64,000 bases of DNA, from assembly GCF_036906915.1 (NCBI RefSeq), contig NZ_JBAKHX010000003.1, positions 124,001-188,000 of the forward strand, written 5' to 3'. The number at the start of each line of letters is the position of its first letter. Within the stretch, counting starts at the first letter, position 1. This document shows, one piece after another, positions 18,501-27,900 of this stretch. The DNA comes from Phytohabitans sp036906915 (GTDB lineage Bacteria > Actinomycetota > Actinomycetes > Mycobacteriales > Micromonosporaceae). Made by a program: the position numbers and the translations under genes. The notes under the pieces are model-generated. The model was not told the origin of the DNA and did not search any database. It was given only the letters and a program-made list of their open reading frames with translations.

Positions 18501-19637
18501 GTGAGGTTCGAAGTCAGCAAGGTGCTCGACGCCATCGAGCGGCGGCTCAGTACCGATCCCGCGCTCGCCCGAGGCGTGGTCGACCTCGCCGAGGTGGTGC
18601 GGTACGCGGACCTCGACGGCGGCCGGCCGGCAAACCTGCTGCGCCTGGGGCTCGTGGTCGACGCGTTCGCCGCACAGCTCGGCGAGGAGAACGCCGCCGT
18701 CTACACGGTCGTGCACCGCGGCCTGCTCTCCGACGCCGACCTGACGTCCAACGAGCGCATGGTCGTGCGGCGCTGGGCCGACGACGGCCTGGTCGAGGTC
18801 GTACCGGCGGTCGGCGACCGGGTACTGGAGGTGGCCGACCTGCTCGGCCTGCCCGTGCTGAGCCGGCTGCGATTCGAGGGCGTACGCGAGCGCTACGGGT
18901 GGCTGGCCGGCCAGGCCGGACGGCTCATGGCACCCGTTCCCGGCAAGAACGGCGCCGTGCTCGTGGCCCAGATGGGCGGCGGCTCGGTGCCCGTGACCGG
19001 CGCGCCCGCGCCCTCCGGCACCCAGATGCTGGGCCGGCTGTGGCGCTGCGCCGAGCCAGGCTGCGCACTATTCGGCGGCGGTGGCGGCACCTTCGCCGAC
19101 CTCGCGCCGGTCCGCCGCGCCGGCGGCCAGCCCCCGCCCACCCTGCACACCGGCCGGCCCACCTGCCCCCGGCACGAGGTCCCGCTGTCCGACGCCGGCG
19201 CCCGTCCCCTGGCCGAGTCCCTGGCGGTACGGGTCGGTGGCGTGGTGCGGCAGCGGTTCGTGGTCGCCGAGGGTGAGCCCGTGACGGTCGGGCGGGCGCC
19301 CGAGCAGGGCGGCATCATGCTCGGCCAGTGGCTCACCGACGAGGCGCGGCGGTGGATCAGCCGCAGTCACGTGCGGTTCGAAATGCGCGGCACCGAGGTG
19401 GTCGCCCAGGACGTGAGCACCAACGGCACCGGCGTCCGCCCTGGCGGGTCGATGGACGAAGCCGAGCGCATGATCCTGAAGGGTCAGAGCAGGTCGCTGG
19501 GTCCGGGCGACCTGATCGAGCTGTACCCGGGCGTCCACGTCGGCCTGGCCCGCCACGTCACCTCGACCGGCCCGGTCGCCTCCCCATCGGTTATGGCCGA
19601 AGCCCCGACGATGTCCATCCGAGTGGTAGACCGCTAA
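18501..19637 (+). CDS. FHA-domain protein
   Basis: 378 residues. The first ~150 are helical and of unknown type. A Cys-containing stretch (CAEPGCALF ... CPRHE) could bind zinc. Residues ~250-360 form an FHA phosphothreonine-binding domain (VGRAPEQ, RSHVRFE, DVSTNGTGVRPGG). GTG 18501 is preferred because upstream frame continuation overlaps the dehydratase gene; no strong ribosome site is visible. FHA proteins read Ser/Thr kinase signals; the PknB-like kinase at 7.8-9.2 kb is a possible source, which is only inference. Confidence 0.85.
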   Translation: MRFEVSKVLDAIERRLSTDPALARGVVDLAEVVRYADLDGGRPANLLRLGLVVDAFAAQLGEENAAVYTVVHRGLLSDADLTSNERMVVRRWADDGLVEVVPAVGDRVLEVADLLGLPVLSRLRFEGVRERYGWLAGQAGRLMAPVPGKNGAVLVAQMGGGSVPVTGAPAPSGTQMLGRLWRCAEPGCALFGGGGGTFADLAPVRRAGGQPPPTLHTGRPTCPRHEVPLSDAGARPLAESLAVRVGGVVRQRFVVAEGEPVTVGRAPEQGGIMLGQWLTDEARRWISRSHVRFEMRGTEVVAQDVSTNGTGVRPGGSMDEAERMILKGQSRSLGPGDLIELYPGVHVGLARHVTSTGPVASPSVMAEAPTMSIRVVDR

Positions 19638-19700
19638 CACCTCCGCCGCCCGCCGTCACGACTGCGAGATCGCGCGGGTCGCGCCGCCTCCCCCGGGCCC

Positions 19701-19754
19701 GTCCGCGCGGGGCGCGCTGTCCGCGCGGGGCGCGCTGTCCGCGCGGGGCGCGCC
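19701..19754. repeat. Tandem repeat, 3 x 18 bp
   Basis: Three consecutive copies of GTCCGCGCGGGGCGCGCT (the last ends in C instead of T). It lies in the 477-bp non-coding gap 19638-20114, just before palindromic repeat copy A. Confidence 0.9.
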
Positions 19755-19760
19755 CTCTTC

Positions 19761-19825
19761 CGTCGATCAAGGGCAAACGCACGTGGTTCGATCTCTTTTC
19801 CACGTGCGTTTGACCTTGATCGACG
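19761..19825. repeat. Palindromic dispersed repeat, copy A
   Basis: Arms of 26 bases (19761-19786 and 19800-19825) with one mismatch flank a 13-nt loop TTCGATCTCTTTT. A short satellite ending CCTTGATCGGCG follows within ~20 bases. Same family as copies at 19959, 45235, 51947 and 60706. Confidence 0.92.
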
Positions 19826-19958
19826 GAGATCTCCTTGATCGGCGTCCGTGCGCAGCACGGGCGCCGAACCAACCCCGCGCCGCGGCCTCTCGTCGATTGG
19901 AGCCGGCCGAGGCCCGGACCGCAGGCCCGCCGGTCGCCGCGATCAAGGACATCCGCAA

Positions 19959-20017
19959 CGATCAAGGGCAAACGCACGCGGTTTAGAGATCCAACCACGT
20001 GCATTTGCCCTTGATCG
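19959..20017. repeat. Palindromic dispersed repeat, copy B
   Basis: Arms 19959-19981 and 19995-20017 (two mismatches) flank a 13-nt loop TTTAGAGATCCAA. This loop is close to the reverse complement of the copy A loop, so B is in the opposite orientation. A CGATCAAGGACA satellite lies on its left side, again opposite to A. Confidence 0.9.
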
Positions 20018-20049
20018 ACGGTGAGAGGCGGGCGCGGGGCGCGCCCGCT

Positions 20050-20110
20050 GGGCGGCCCGGGTGGGCGGCCCGGGTGGGCGGCCCGGGTGGGCGGCGGGTG
20101 GGCGGCGGGT
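20050..20110. repeat. Tandem GC-rich repeat (3 x 13 bp, then 2 x 11 bp)
   Basis: Three copies of GGGCGGCCCGGGT followed by two copies of GGGCGGCGGGT, ending just before the ornithine aminotransferase stop codon. Probably slippage-prone non-coding DNA. The rest of the gap 19638-20114 shows no credible gene. Confidence 0.88.
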
Positions 20111-20114
20111 GGGC

Positions 20115-21326
20115 TTAGAGGATCGCGGCCAGGCGTTCTACGGCCCAGTCGAGTTCTGCGGGCTCGATGACCAGTGGGGGCGCCAGGCGGATTGTCGAGC
20201 CGTGGGTGTCCTTGGCCAGGACGCCGTGCTCGGCCAGGCGCTCGCACGCCTCGCGGCCGCTCATCAGCGACGGGTCGATGTCGATGCCGGCCCACAGGCC
20301 GCGCCCGCGTACGGCGATCAGCCCGTGCCCGATCAGCGCGCTCAGGTCGGTGTGCAGGCGTGCGCCCAGCTCGGCGGAGCGGCGCTGGTACTCGCCGGTG
20401 CTCAGCTGCCTGACCACCTCTGCCCCCACGGCGCACGCGAGCGGGTTTCCGCCGAAGGTGGAGCCGTGCGAACCCGGGCTCAGCACCCCGAGGATGTCCG
20501 CGTCGGCGGCCACCGCGGAGACCGGCACGATGCCGCCGCCGAGGGCCTTGCCCAGCACGTACATGTCCGGTACGACGCCCTCGTGGTCGCAGGCGAACGT
20601 GCGGCCGGTGCGGCCGAGGCCGGACTGGATCTCGTCGGCGATGAAGAGCGTGCCGCGTGTCGTGCACAGGTCGCGGACGCCCTGCAGGTACCCGGGGGGC
20701 GGGACGATCACGCCCTGCTCGCCCTGGATGGGCTCGATGAGTACCGCCACGGTCGTTTCGTCCACAGCGGAAGCCATCGCCTCTAGATCGCCGTACGGGA
20801 CGATCTTGAAGCCGGGCGTGTAGGGGCCGTAGTCGTCGCGGGCCGACGGGTCGGTGGAGAAGCTGACGATGGTGGTGGTGCGGCCGTGGAAGTTGCCGTC
20901 GGCGACCACGATCGTGGCGGTGTTCGCGGGCACGCCCTTGACCTGGTAGCCCCACTTGCGGGCCACCTTGATCGCGGTCTCGACGGCCTCGGCGCCGGTG
21001 TTCATGGGCAGTACGAGGTCCTTGCCGCACAGCTCGGCGAGGCCCTGGCAGAACACCGCGAACTGGTCGTGGATGAACGCTCGGCTGGTGAGCGTGAGCC
21101 GGTCGAGCTGGGCGTGTGCGGCGGCGATCAGCGCGGGGTGGCGGTGCCCGAAGTTGAGCGCGGAGTACCCGGCGAGGCAGTCGAGGTACCGCTTGCCGTC
21201 GATGTCGGTGACCCAGGCGCCCTCGGCCTGCGAGATGACGACGGGAAGCGGGTGGTAGTTGTGCGCTGTCCACCGCTCGGCGTCGGCCACCGCTGCCGGG
21301 GTGCGAACGAGGTCGTCGACGATCAC
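20115..21326 (-). CDS. rocD: Ornithine aminotransferase
   Basis: 403-residue PLP enzyme of class III. It has NTGAEAVETAIK, the PLP-binding FIADEIQSGLGRTG, the Schiff-base Lys in LGKALGGG and the HGSTFGGNP motif, and converts ornithine plus 2-oxoglutarate to glutamate semialdehyde. I place the start at GTG 21326, with GGAGGT six bases upstream (21333-21338); this GTG overlaps the TGA of the upstream gene by 4 nt. A longer frame to 21350 has no ribosome site. It is the second gene of a coupled pair with the guanidino-modifying enzyme. Confidence 0.94.
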   Translation of the reverse strand: MIVDDLVRTPAAVADAERWTAHNYHPLPVVISQAEGAWVTDIDGKRYLDCLAGYSALNFGHRHPALIAAAHAQLDRLTLTSRAFIHDQFAVFCQGLAELCGKDLVLPMNTGAEAVETAIKVARKWGYQVKGVPANTATIVVADGNFHGRTTTIVSFSTDPSARDDYGPYTPGFKIVPYGDLEAMASAVDETTVAVLIEPIQGEQGVIVPPPGYLQGVRDLCTTRGTLFIADEIQSGLGRTGRTFACDHEGVVPDMYVLGKALGGGIVPVSAVAADADILGVLSPGSHGSTFGGNPLACAVGAEVVRQLSTGEYQRRSAELGARLHTDLSALIGHGLIAVRGRGLWAGIDIDPSLMSGREACERLAEHGVLAKDTHGSTIRLAPPLVIEPAELDWAVERLAAIL

Positions 21327-22129
21327 TTCCGGACCTCCAGCGTGCAGCACTTGGGACCGCCTCCAGCCTTGCGCAACTCGGACATATCAGTGCCAATTGT
21401 CTCGTATCCACGCTCGCGAAGCGCAGCCGCCAGGCCGGTGGCCTGCGAGGGAAGTACGACGTGGCGGCCGTCGCTGACCGCGTTGAGGCCGAGCACCTCG
21501 GCGTCGGCGGGAGCGGCGAGGACCGCGTCCGGGAAGAGCCGGCGGAGCACGGCCTGGCTGCCCGGCGAGAACGCCTCGGGCAGGTACGCCACCGTGCGCT
21601 CGTCGAGCACGCAGAGCGCGGTGTCGAGGTGGTAGAAGCGCGGGTCGACGAGCTGGAGCGTGATCACGGGGCGGCCGAAGATCTCCTGCGCCCGGTCGTG
21701 TGCGGCGGTGACGGTGCGGAAGCCGGTGCCGGCCAGCAGGAGGTCGCCGGCGAGCAGCATGTCGCCTTCGCCCTCGTTGACGTACTTCGCCTCGTGCGTC
21801 TCGAAGCCGGCGCGTTCGAACCAGTCCCGGTACGCCGGGGCCTCGTCAGCGCGCTGCGGGTCGCGGAACTCGACCGCCAGCACGTTGCCGTCGATCACGG
21901 TGGCGCCGTTGGCGGCGAACACCATGTCGGGCAGGCCGGGGAGCGCCTCGATCTCGTCGACGGTGTGGCCGAGGTCGAGGTAGATGTGGCGCAGCGCTTC
22001 CCACTGCCGGACGGCCAGGTCGGCGTCGACCGGGGCCGTGGGGTCCATCCACGGGTTGATCGCGTATTCGACCGCGAAGTACGTCGGCCGGCACATGAGG
22101 TAGTGCCGGTGGGTGGCGTCCATCGTCAT
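21323..22129 (-). CDS. Amidinotransferase-fold enzyme: dimethylarginine dimethylaminohydrolase or arginine dihydrolase
   Basis: 268 residues with the pentein fold signature: MCRPTYFAVEYAINPWM near the start, PDMVFAANGA, EGEGDML, DTALCVLD, and the catalytic Cys in GGGPKCCTLE at the C-terminus. Such proteins are commonly called DDAH (product citrulline), but the gene overlaps rocD by 4 nt (GTGA), and rocD needs ornithine. A related pentein, arginine dihydrolase, makes ornithine directly from arginine, and that reading fits the context better (inference). The start could be ATG 22129 or 22123; neither has a strong ribosome site. Confidence 0.85.
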   Translation of the reverse strand: MTMDATHRHYLMCRPTYFAVEYAINPWMDPTAPVDADLAVRQWEALRHIYLDLGHTVDEIEALPGLPDMVFAANGATVIDGNVLAVEFRDPQRADEAPAYRDWFERAGFETHEAKYVNEGEGDMLLAGDLLLAGTGFRTVTAAHDRAQEIFGRPVITLQLVDPRFYHLDTALCVLDERTVAYLPEAFSPGSQAVLRRLFPDAVLAAPADAEVLGLNAVSDGRHVVLPSQATGLAAALRERGYETIGTDMSELRKAGGGPKCCTLEVRK

Positions 22130-22249
22130 GCCAGCAACGCTATGCGTCCCCGGCCGTCGAGAACCACCGTTAAATCTTGCGTTGACGCGCTAATCGTTGC
22201 GTATCTTGGCCGTGGGAGGGGCGAATCATTGCGGACCCGCCCCTCACCC

Positions 22250-22846
22250 TTAGAACCGGTCCACGGTCTGGTTGTCGAGCCACGTGCGCAGGTCGCCGAC
22301 CTTGTCGCTGGCCGTGGTGAGCCACGACAGCGAGTCGGTGAGCACCAGGATGCCGACAACGACGGCACCGATGCCGAGCAGCAGCCCGATCATCGCTTCC
22401 GACTTGCCGGCGACGTGCCGGCGGCTGGTGGCCGAGAAGCCACCGACGGCGAACAGCACCGCCAGGGCGCCGAGCGCGATGCCGTACCCGGCCAGCACGC
22501 CCGTGAGCACGAAGAGCGCGCTCGCGACGCCGATGATGAGGCTGAGCGTGGCCAGCATGCTGGCCCGCGGCCGTGGGCCGCGCACCTCGGGCTCGGTGAC
22601 AGGCTCGGGCGCCAGGCCCGGCTCCCGGCGGTGCCGGGAGATCTGCTCGGTCTCGGCACGGTCGGCCTCGCGTTCGGCCGCAGCACGATCGGCGGCCGCC
22701 CGGTCACGGGCCGCCCGCTCATCCTCCTGCGTCCGTACGTTCATCGCGGTCGTATCGGCGGTCCGGCGCTCGTCGACGCGCTCTTGATCGGTTGTGGTCG
22801 AGTCCGTCGTGGTCGAGTGGCGGGAGAACGATGGCATCCGCACCAC
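22250..22846 (-). CDS. Membrane protein with charged coiled-coil-like N-terminus
   Basis: 198 residues, family unknown to me. Residues ~30-80 are rich in Arg/Ala/Glu/Asp and probably helical. The C-terminal half holds three hydrophobic segments (MLATLSLIIGVASALF..., GIALGALAVLFAVGG, IGLLLGIGAVVVGILVL) like DUF4190-type small membrane proteins. GTG 22846 is chosen because a perfect AGGAGGT (22852-22858) lies five bases upstream; ATG 22837 is possible. It stands alone between rocD/ddaH and the Nei gene. Confidence 0.7.
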   Translation of the reverse strand: MVRMPSFSRHSTTTDSTTTDQERVDERRTADTTAMNVRTQEDERAARDRAAADRAAAEREADRAETEQISRHRREPGLAPEPVTEPEVRGPRPRASMLATLSLIIGVASALFVLTGVLAGYGIALGALAVLFAVGGFSATSRRHVAGKSEAMIGLLLGIGAVVVGILVLTDSLSWLTTASDKVGDLRTWLDNQTVDRF

Positions 22847-22918
22847 GGGACACCTCCTAACATGGGGGACAACCTGGAGTACCCCGATGTCCGAGTAGTC
22901 ATGCATTAGCATCCTCCG

Positions 22919-23722
22919 GTGCCCGAGGGACACACGATCCACCGCCTCGCCGCCCACCACCGCTCGTTGCTGGCCGGGCAGCGGGTGTCCGTTTCGAGCC
23001 CGCAGGGCAGGTTCGCCGCCGGTGCCGCGCTGACCGGCGCGGAACTGCTCGACACCGAGGCGTACGGCAAGCACCTGCTGCACCACTACGCCGACGACCG
23101 GACGCTGCACGTGCACCTCGGGCTGTACGGCGTGTTCAGCGACGGCGGGCAGCCGGCCCCGCCGCCGGTCGGGCAGGTGCGGCTGAGACTCGCCACCGAC
23201 CGGCACTGGATCGACCTGCGCGGGCCGACCGCGTGCGAGCTGATGAGCCCGCCGGAAGTGGCCGCCCTGCGGGCGCGGCTCGGCGCCGACCCGCTGCGTG
23301 ACGACGCCGATCCGGACGCCGCGTACGCGCGGATCAGCCGGAGCGGCATGGCACTGGCGGCCCTTCTGCTGGATCAGTCCATTGTGGGCGGTGCCGGCCT
23401 GGTGTACATGTCGGAGGTGTTGTTCCGTGCGGGTATCCCGCCGACGCGGCCCGGGCGCGAGCTGAGCACCGAGGCTTGGCAGGCGCTCTGGGTCGATCTG
23501 CGTGAGCTGATGAAGGAAGGCGTTGCCCGGGGCCGGATCGACACCGTCCACAGCCGACACATGCCGGAGGCGATGGGGCGGGCGCCGCGGGTCGACCGGC
23601 ACGGCGGCGAGGTGTACGTGTACCGCCGCGCCGGCCAACCATGCCTAGTGTGCGGCACGGAGATCCAGCGCTCGGGCCTGGCCGGCCGCAACTCCTACTG
23701 GTGCCCCACCTGCCAGCGCTAG
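22919..23722 (+). CDS. Fpg/Nei-family DNA glycosylase (Nei2-like)
   Basis: 267 residues. It starts MPEGHTIHR, giving Pro2 and Glu3, the catalytic residues after removal of Met, in the PEGHT form typical of Nei (endonuclease VIII) rather than Fpg. A helix-two-turn-helix region and a C-terminal zinc finger (CLVCG...CPTC) complete the fold. It should excise oxidised pyrimidines and nick the backbone in base-excision repair. The start is GTG 22919. Its TAG stop interlocks with the stop of the opposite gene in the sequence CTAG. Confidence 0.94.
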   Translation: MPEGHTIHRLAAHHRSLLAGQRVSVSSPQGRFAAGAALTGAELLDTEAYGKHLLHHYADDRTLHVHLGLYGVFSDGGQPAPPPVGQVRLRLATDRHWIDLRGPTACELMSPPEVAALRARLGADPLRDDADPDAAYARISRSGMALAALLLDQSIVGGAGLVYMSEVLFRAGIPPTRPGRELSTEAWQALWVDLRELMKEGVARGRIDTVHSRHMPEAMGRAPRVDRHGGEVYVYRRAGQPCLVCGTEIQRSGLAGRNSYWCPTCQR

Positions 23723-24822
23723 CTGGCACGCGCGCGGGTCTGATCGGCCAGGTAGTCCAGGACAGCCGACATCTCGCCGGTTCTCGCGTACACCGCGCGC
23801 TGCCGGGACGCTCCGGTGCCGCGGGCCCTTAACCGTCCCATGAGGATGGTGGCGAGTTCCAAATCGCCGTGCTCCGTCAGCGCCGGCCGCACAGTGTCGA
23901 AGAGCCGGCGCATCACGTGCCACGCCGGACGGCTGCGCTGGTCGGCGGGGTCGACGGCGAGCCCGGCTAGCCCGTCGTGCGCGGCCCGCCAGTGCGCCGC
24001 GGCGAGCAGGTGGTGGGGCACCTGCGGGGCGGCGACGCCACGGTCGATGTCGCCGAGCACCGTGGCGACGAGCCCGCGCACCAGGGCGGCGATCAGCACC
24101 GTGTCGTCGAGGCTCGGGCACACGTCGCCGATCCGGATCTCGACGGTGGGGTAGCTCGCGGACAGCCGCGCGTACCAGTACAGCATCCCCTGGTCGAGCA
24201 TCGCACCGGTGCCGATGAGGGATTCGACCAGCTGCTCGTAGTGCGCGTGCGACTCCAGGTACGGCGTCGGGCCGACGGAGGGCCAGCGCGCCCACATCAC
24301 CGAGCGCCAGCTCGCGTATCCGGAGTCCAACCCGTCGGCGAACGGCGAGTTGGTCGTGGCCGCGTGCAGCAGCGGGAGCCACGGCCGCAGGTGATTCAAC
24401 ACCCGTACACCGGTCTCCGGGTCGGGGATGCCAATGTGGACGTGCAGCCCGTTGAGTCCCGGGCCGGGCGAGAGCGCGCCGAACCGCTCGACCATCTGGT
24501 GAAACCGCGGCTGGTCGACGACCGGCGGCTCCGGTCCGGCGACGGGGGAGCAGCCGATGGCGACGACCCGAGCACCGGCTCGCGAAGCCGCCTCCGCCAC
24601 GCCGCCACGCAGCAGGCTCAGCGCGTGCCGCAGCGCGCCGAGGTCGAGACCGGGCGGGCTGTTTATCTCGATCTGGCTGGTGAGGTATTCGTGCGTCACC
24701 TGCCCCCGCAGGTCACCCGGCACTTCGGCGAGCACCGCGTCGACCGCGCCCACCGCCTGTGCCTTCTCGGCATCCAGGAGCAGGAACTCCTCTTCGACCC
24801 CAACAGTGAGCGTCACTGCCAT
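23719..24822 (-). CDS. Glutamate-cysteine ligase-like carboxylate-amine ligase (YbdK type)
   Basis: 367 residues with the GCS2-family signature VGVEEEFLLLD at the N-terminus, INSPP, GLHVHIGIPD and TVEIRIGDVCPS. YbdK-like enzymes ligate glutamate to cysteine weakly; in actinomycetes they may feed ergothioneine or other gamma-glutamyl chemistry. No ergothioneine genes adjoin it, so the natural substrate is open. Convergent with the Nei gene with a 4-nt shared end. The ATG at 24822 is the natural start, 81 bases from the divergent LysX start. Confidence 0.92.
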   Translation of the reverse strand: MAVTLTVGVEEEFLLLDAEKAQAVGAVDAVLAEVPGDLRGQVTHEYLTSQIEINSPPGLDLGALRHALSLLRGGVAEAASRAGARVVAIGCSPVAGPEPPVVDQPRFHQMVERFGALSPGPGLNGLHVHIGIPDPETGVRVLNHLRPWLPLLHAATTNSPFADGLDSGYASWRSVMWARWPSVGPTPYLESHAHYEQLVESLIGTGAMLDQGMLYWYARLSASYPTVEIRIGDVCPSLDDTVLIAALVRGLVATVLGDIDRGVAAPQVPHHLLAAAHWRAAHDGLAGLAVDPADQRSRPAWHVMRRLFDTVRPALTEHGDLELATILMGRLRARGTGASRQRAVYARTGEMSAVLDYLADQTRARAS

Positions 24823-24903
24823 CGATTACCCGGAAATCACCATCGGCGAACCATACTTTTGGCCCATTATGTGAGCTAGATCCCGTCAAGGGGGAGGTAC
24901 GCC

Positions 24904-27900
24904 GTGACCGCCACCATGGGCCGACCAACGACCGCTGCACCAACTCGGGAGGCGCGCGTGCTCAGCGCCGCGCGACCAACCTGGCGGCGGCACATTCCCA
25001 CGCTCCTGGCGGCGGCCCTGTGGGCGGTCGCGGTCGCCTGCGCGGTCTGGGCCGTCGTGGCTGCCTTCCCCGATGTGGTACGCCCACCGCGCGCCATGCC
25101 CACCCCTGCCAACCTCGCGTTCGCCGCGTTCGCGGGCGTGCTCGCCCTGGCGGTGGCACGCCGGCGCCGGATCGCCTTCTGGGTGCTCACCGGCTACCTC
25201 CTGATCGCCCTTGTGGCAGCCATCGGCAGCGGCGATCAGGTCGTGCGGGCGGTCGGTGCCCCCATCGTCGCGGTGGCCATGGTCCTGACGCTGCTCGGGT
25301 ACGGGGAGTTCACCACGCGGGGACGCTGGGCCGGCCTCCCCTGGGCAGCGGGGCTCTTCGTCGTGCTGATCGCCGGGGGGATCTGGGGTGGGCGCTGGCT
25401 GGTGACCGAGTACCCGGGCACCGTCGGCCAGTACCGGCTCGGGTACGCGGCCGAGGGGGTGCTCGGCGCCCTCATCGTCGACCCGGACCGCGACGGGCGG
25501 GCGCCCGGCTGGGTGGACCTGCTGCTCGGCCTCGCGGGAGCGGTGGCGCTGCTCGCCGCGGTGGCGGTGGTCCTGCTGCGGTCGCGGCGCCGCCCGAAGC
25601 CCCGGGACGCCGGGCCTGAGCAGGGCGTCCGTGACCTGCTGGCGCGGTACGGCGACCGCGACCCCCTCGGGTACTTCGCGACCCGGCGCGACCTGGCCGT
25701 GGCGTTCTCGCCCACCGGCAAGGCGGCTGTGCCGTACCGGGTCGTGCGTGGTGTCAGCCTCGCCGCCGGCGATCCGATCGGTGACCCGGAGGCGTGGGGA
25801 CCCGCGATCGCCGCCTGGCTGGCGCGGGCTGAGAAGCACGGCTGGAAGCCCGCGGTGCACGCCGCGAGCGAGGAGGCCGCGGCCGCGTACGCCCGTGCCG
25901 GGCTGAGCGGGATGCACCGGGGCGACGACGCGGTGCTCCTGAGCGGAGAGTTCACTGTGGAGGGGCGGGACATGCGGCCGGTACGCCAGGCGGCCGGCCG
26001 CGCCGAGGCCGCCGGATACACCACACAGGTGCGCCGGTGCGCCGACGCGTCCCCGGAAGAGTTGGCGACCGTCCGCACGCTCGCCAACTCCTGGCCGGCG
26101 GCGTTCGGCCCGGCACTGGGGCGCCTCGGTGACCCGGCCGACAGCCGCTGCGTGCTCGTGGAGGCGTTCGACGGCGATGGGGCCCGCAAGGCGCTGCTGG
26201 CGCTCGCCCCCTGGGGCGACCGCGGGCTGGTGCTCGACCTGGTCCGCGGCGCACCCGACGCGGTGGACGGCGTGGTGGAGTTCCTCGTGGTGGCGCTCAT
26301 GCGGGACGCGGCCCGGCTGGGCGTCGACCGGGTCTGTCTCGGCGTGGCCGACTCTCCGGAGCGCTACCGCTTCCACACCCGGTACCAGCCGTTGTGGCGG
26401 CCTCGGTACCTCTGTGTGGCGGATCGCCGCGATGTGCCCCGCGTGGAGCGCGCGGCGGCGATGGCTGGCCGCACCACGAGGCTGCCCGCGCCGGTGTCCG
26501 CGCCAGCGGTCGCGATGGCCGAAGCCGTGCCGACCCCGACCGTGCCCGAGCAGGCGCAGGTGCGGCTCGCCAAGCGGGAGCGGCTGCTCGCGGCCGGCAT
26601 CGACCCGTACCCGGTGGGCTTTCACCGCACCGACAACAGCGTGGCGCTGGCGATCCGTTACGAGGGGCTGCCGCCGGACAGCGGCACGGGTGACCGGGTG
26701 GCCGTCGCGGGCCGCGTGGTGCTGCTGCGCGACCACGGTGGCGTGTGTTTCGCGACCATCCGCGACTGGACCGGTGACCTCCAGGTGCTCGTCGACAGTG
26801 GCCTCCAGGAGTGGAGGTCCACAGTAGACCTCGGTGATCACGTGGGCGTACGCGGCGAGGTGGTCACGAGCAAACGCGGTGAGCTGTCGGTGCGCGTCGA
26901 GTCGTGGGAGCTGACTGCCAAGTGCCTGCGCCCACTGCCGGACAAGCGACGCGGCCTCGCCGACCCCGAGGCACGGGTGCGCCTGCGGTACCTCGATCTG
27001 ATCAGCAGCGCGCAGACGCGTGACCTGCTGCGCGCGCGCAGCGCGGCCACCCACAGCCTGCGCGAGACGTTGATCGACCGGGGCTACCTGGAGGTGGAGA
27101 CGCCGGTCCTGCAACGCGTGCACGGTGGCGCGTACGCCCGCCCGTTCGCTACGCACCTGCACGCCTACGACGCCCGCCTGTACCTGCGGGTGGCCCACGA
27201 GCTTCACCTCAAGCGACTGGCGGTCGGCGGTGTGGAGCGGGTCTTCGAGCTGGGCAGGGTGTTTCGCAACGAGGGCGTCGACCATACGCACAGCCCGGAG
27301 TTCACGCTGCTTGAGGCGTACCAGGCGTACGCGGACTACCGGACCATGCGGGAGCTGGCGCGGGCACTCGTGCAGCGCGCGGCGCTGGCGGTGTACGGGT
27401 CGACGGTGGCGCACCAGCCGGGTCCGCGCGGCGTGGCGGTGGAGCACGACCTGTCCGGCGAATGGCCGGTGCTGACCGTCCACGAGGCATTGTCGACGGC
27501 GCTGGGGGAGTGGGTCACGGCGGACACTGGGCTCTCCACGCTGCGCCGGATGTCCGACGCGGCGGGTGTGCCGTACGACCCGCGGTGGGAGCGTGGCGCG
27601 CTGCTCCAGGAGATGTACGAGCGGCTGGTGCTGCCGCGTACCACGACGCCGGTGTTCTACACGGACTTTCCCGTGGAGTCGGCGCCGCTGGCCCGGGCGC
27701 ACCGGAAGGACCCGAGGCTGGCCGAGCGGTGGGATCTGGTGGCGTTCGGCGTGGAGCTTGGCACGGCGTACTCGGAACTGGTCGACCCGGTCGAGCAGCG
27801 GCGGCGGATGACCGAGCAGTCCTTGTTGGCGGCCGGCGGCGACCCGGAGGCGATGGAGCTCGACGAGGACTTTCTGCAGGCGCTGGAGTACGCCATGCCA

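Noticed and set aside
19761..19825. Ordinary intrinsic terminator
   Set aside because: The same sequence occurs five times in both orientations and lacks a T-run, so a dispersed repeat explains it better, although it may also end transcripts.
23719..23722. Interlocked stop codons in CTAG between the Nei and YbdK-like genes as a special element
   Set aside because: CTAG contains a stop on both strands, so such a convergent end arises easily and needs no special explanation.
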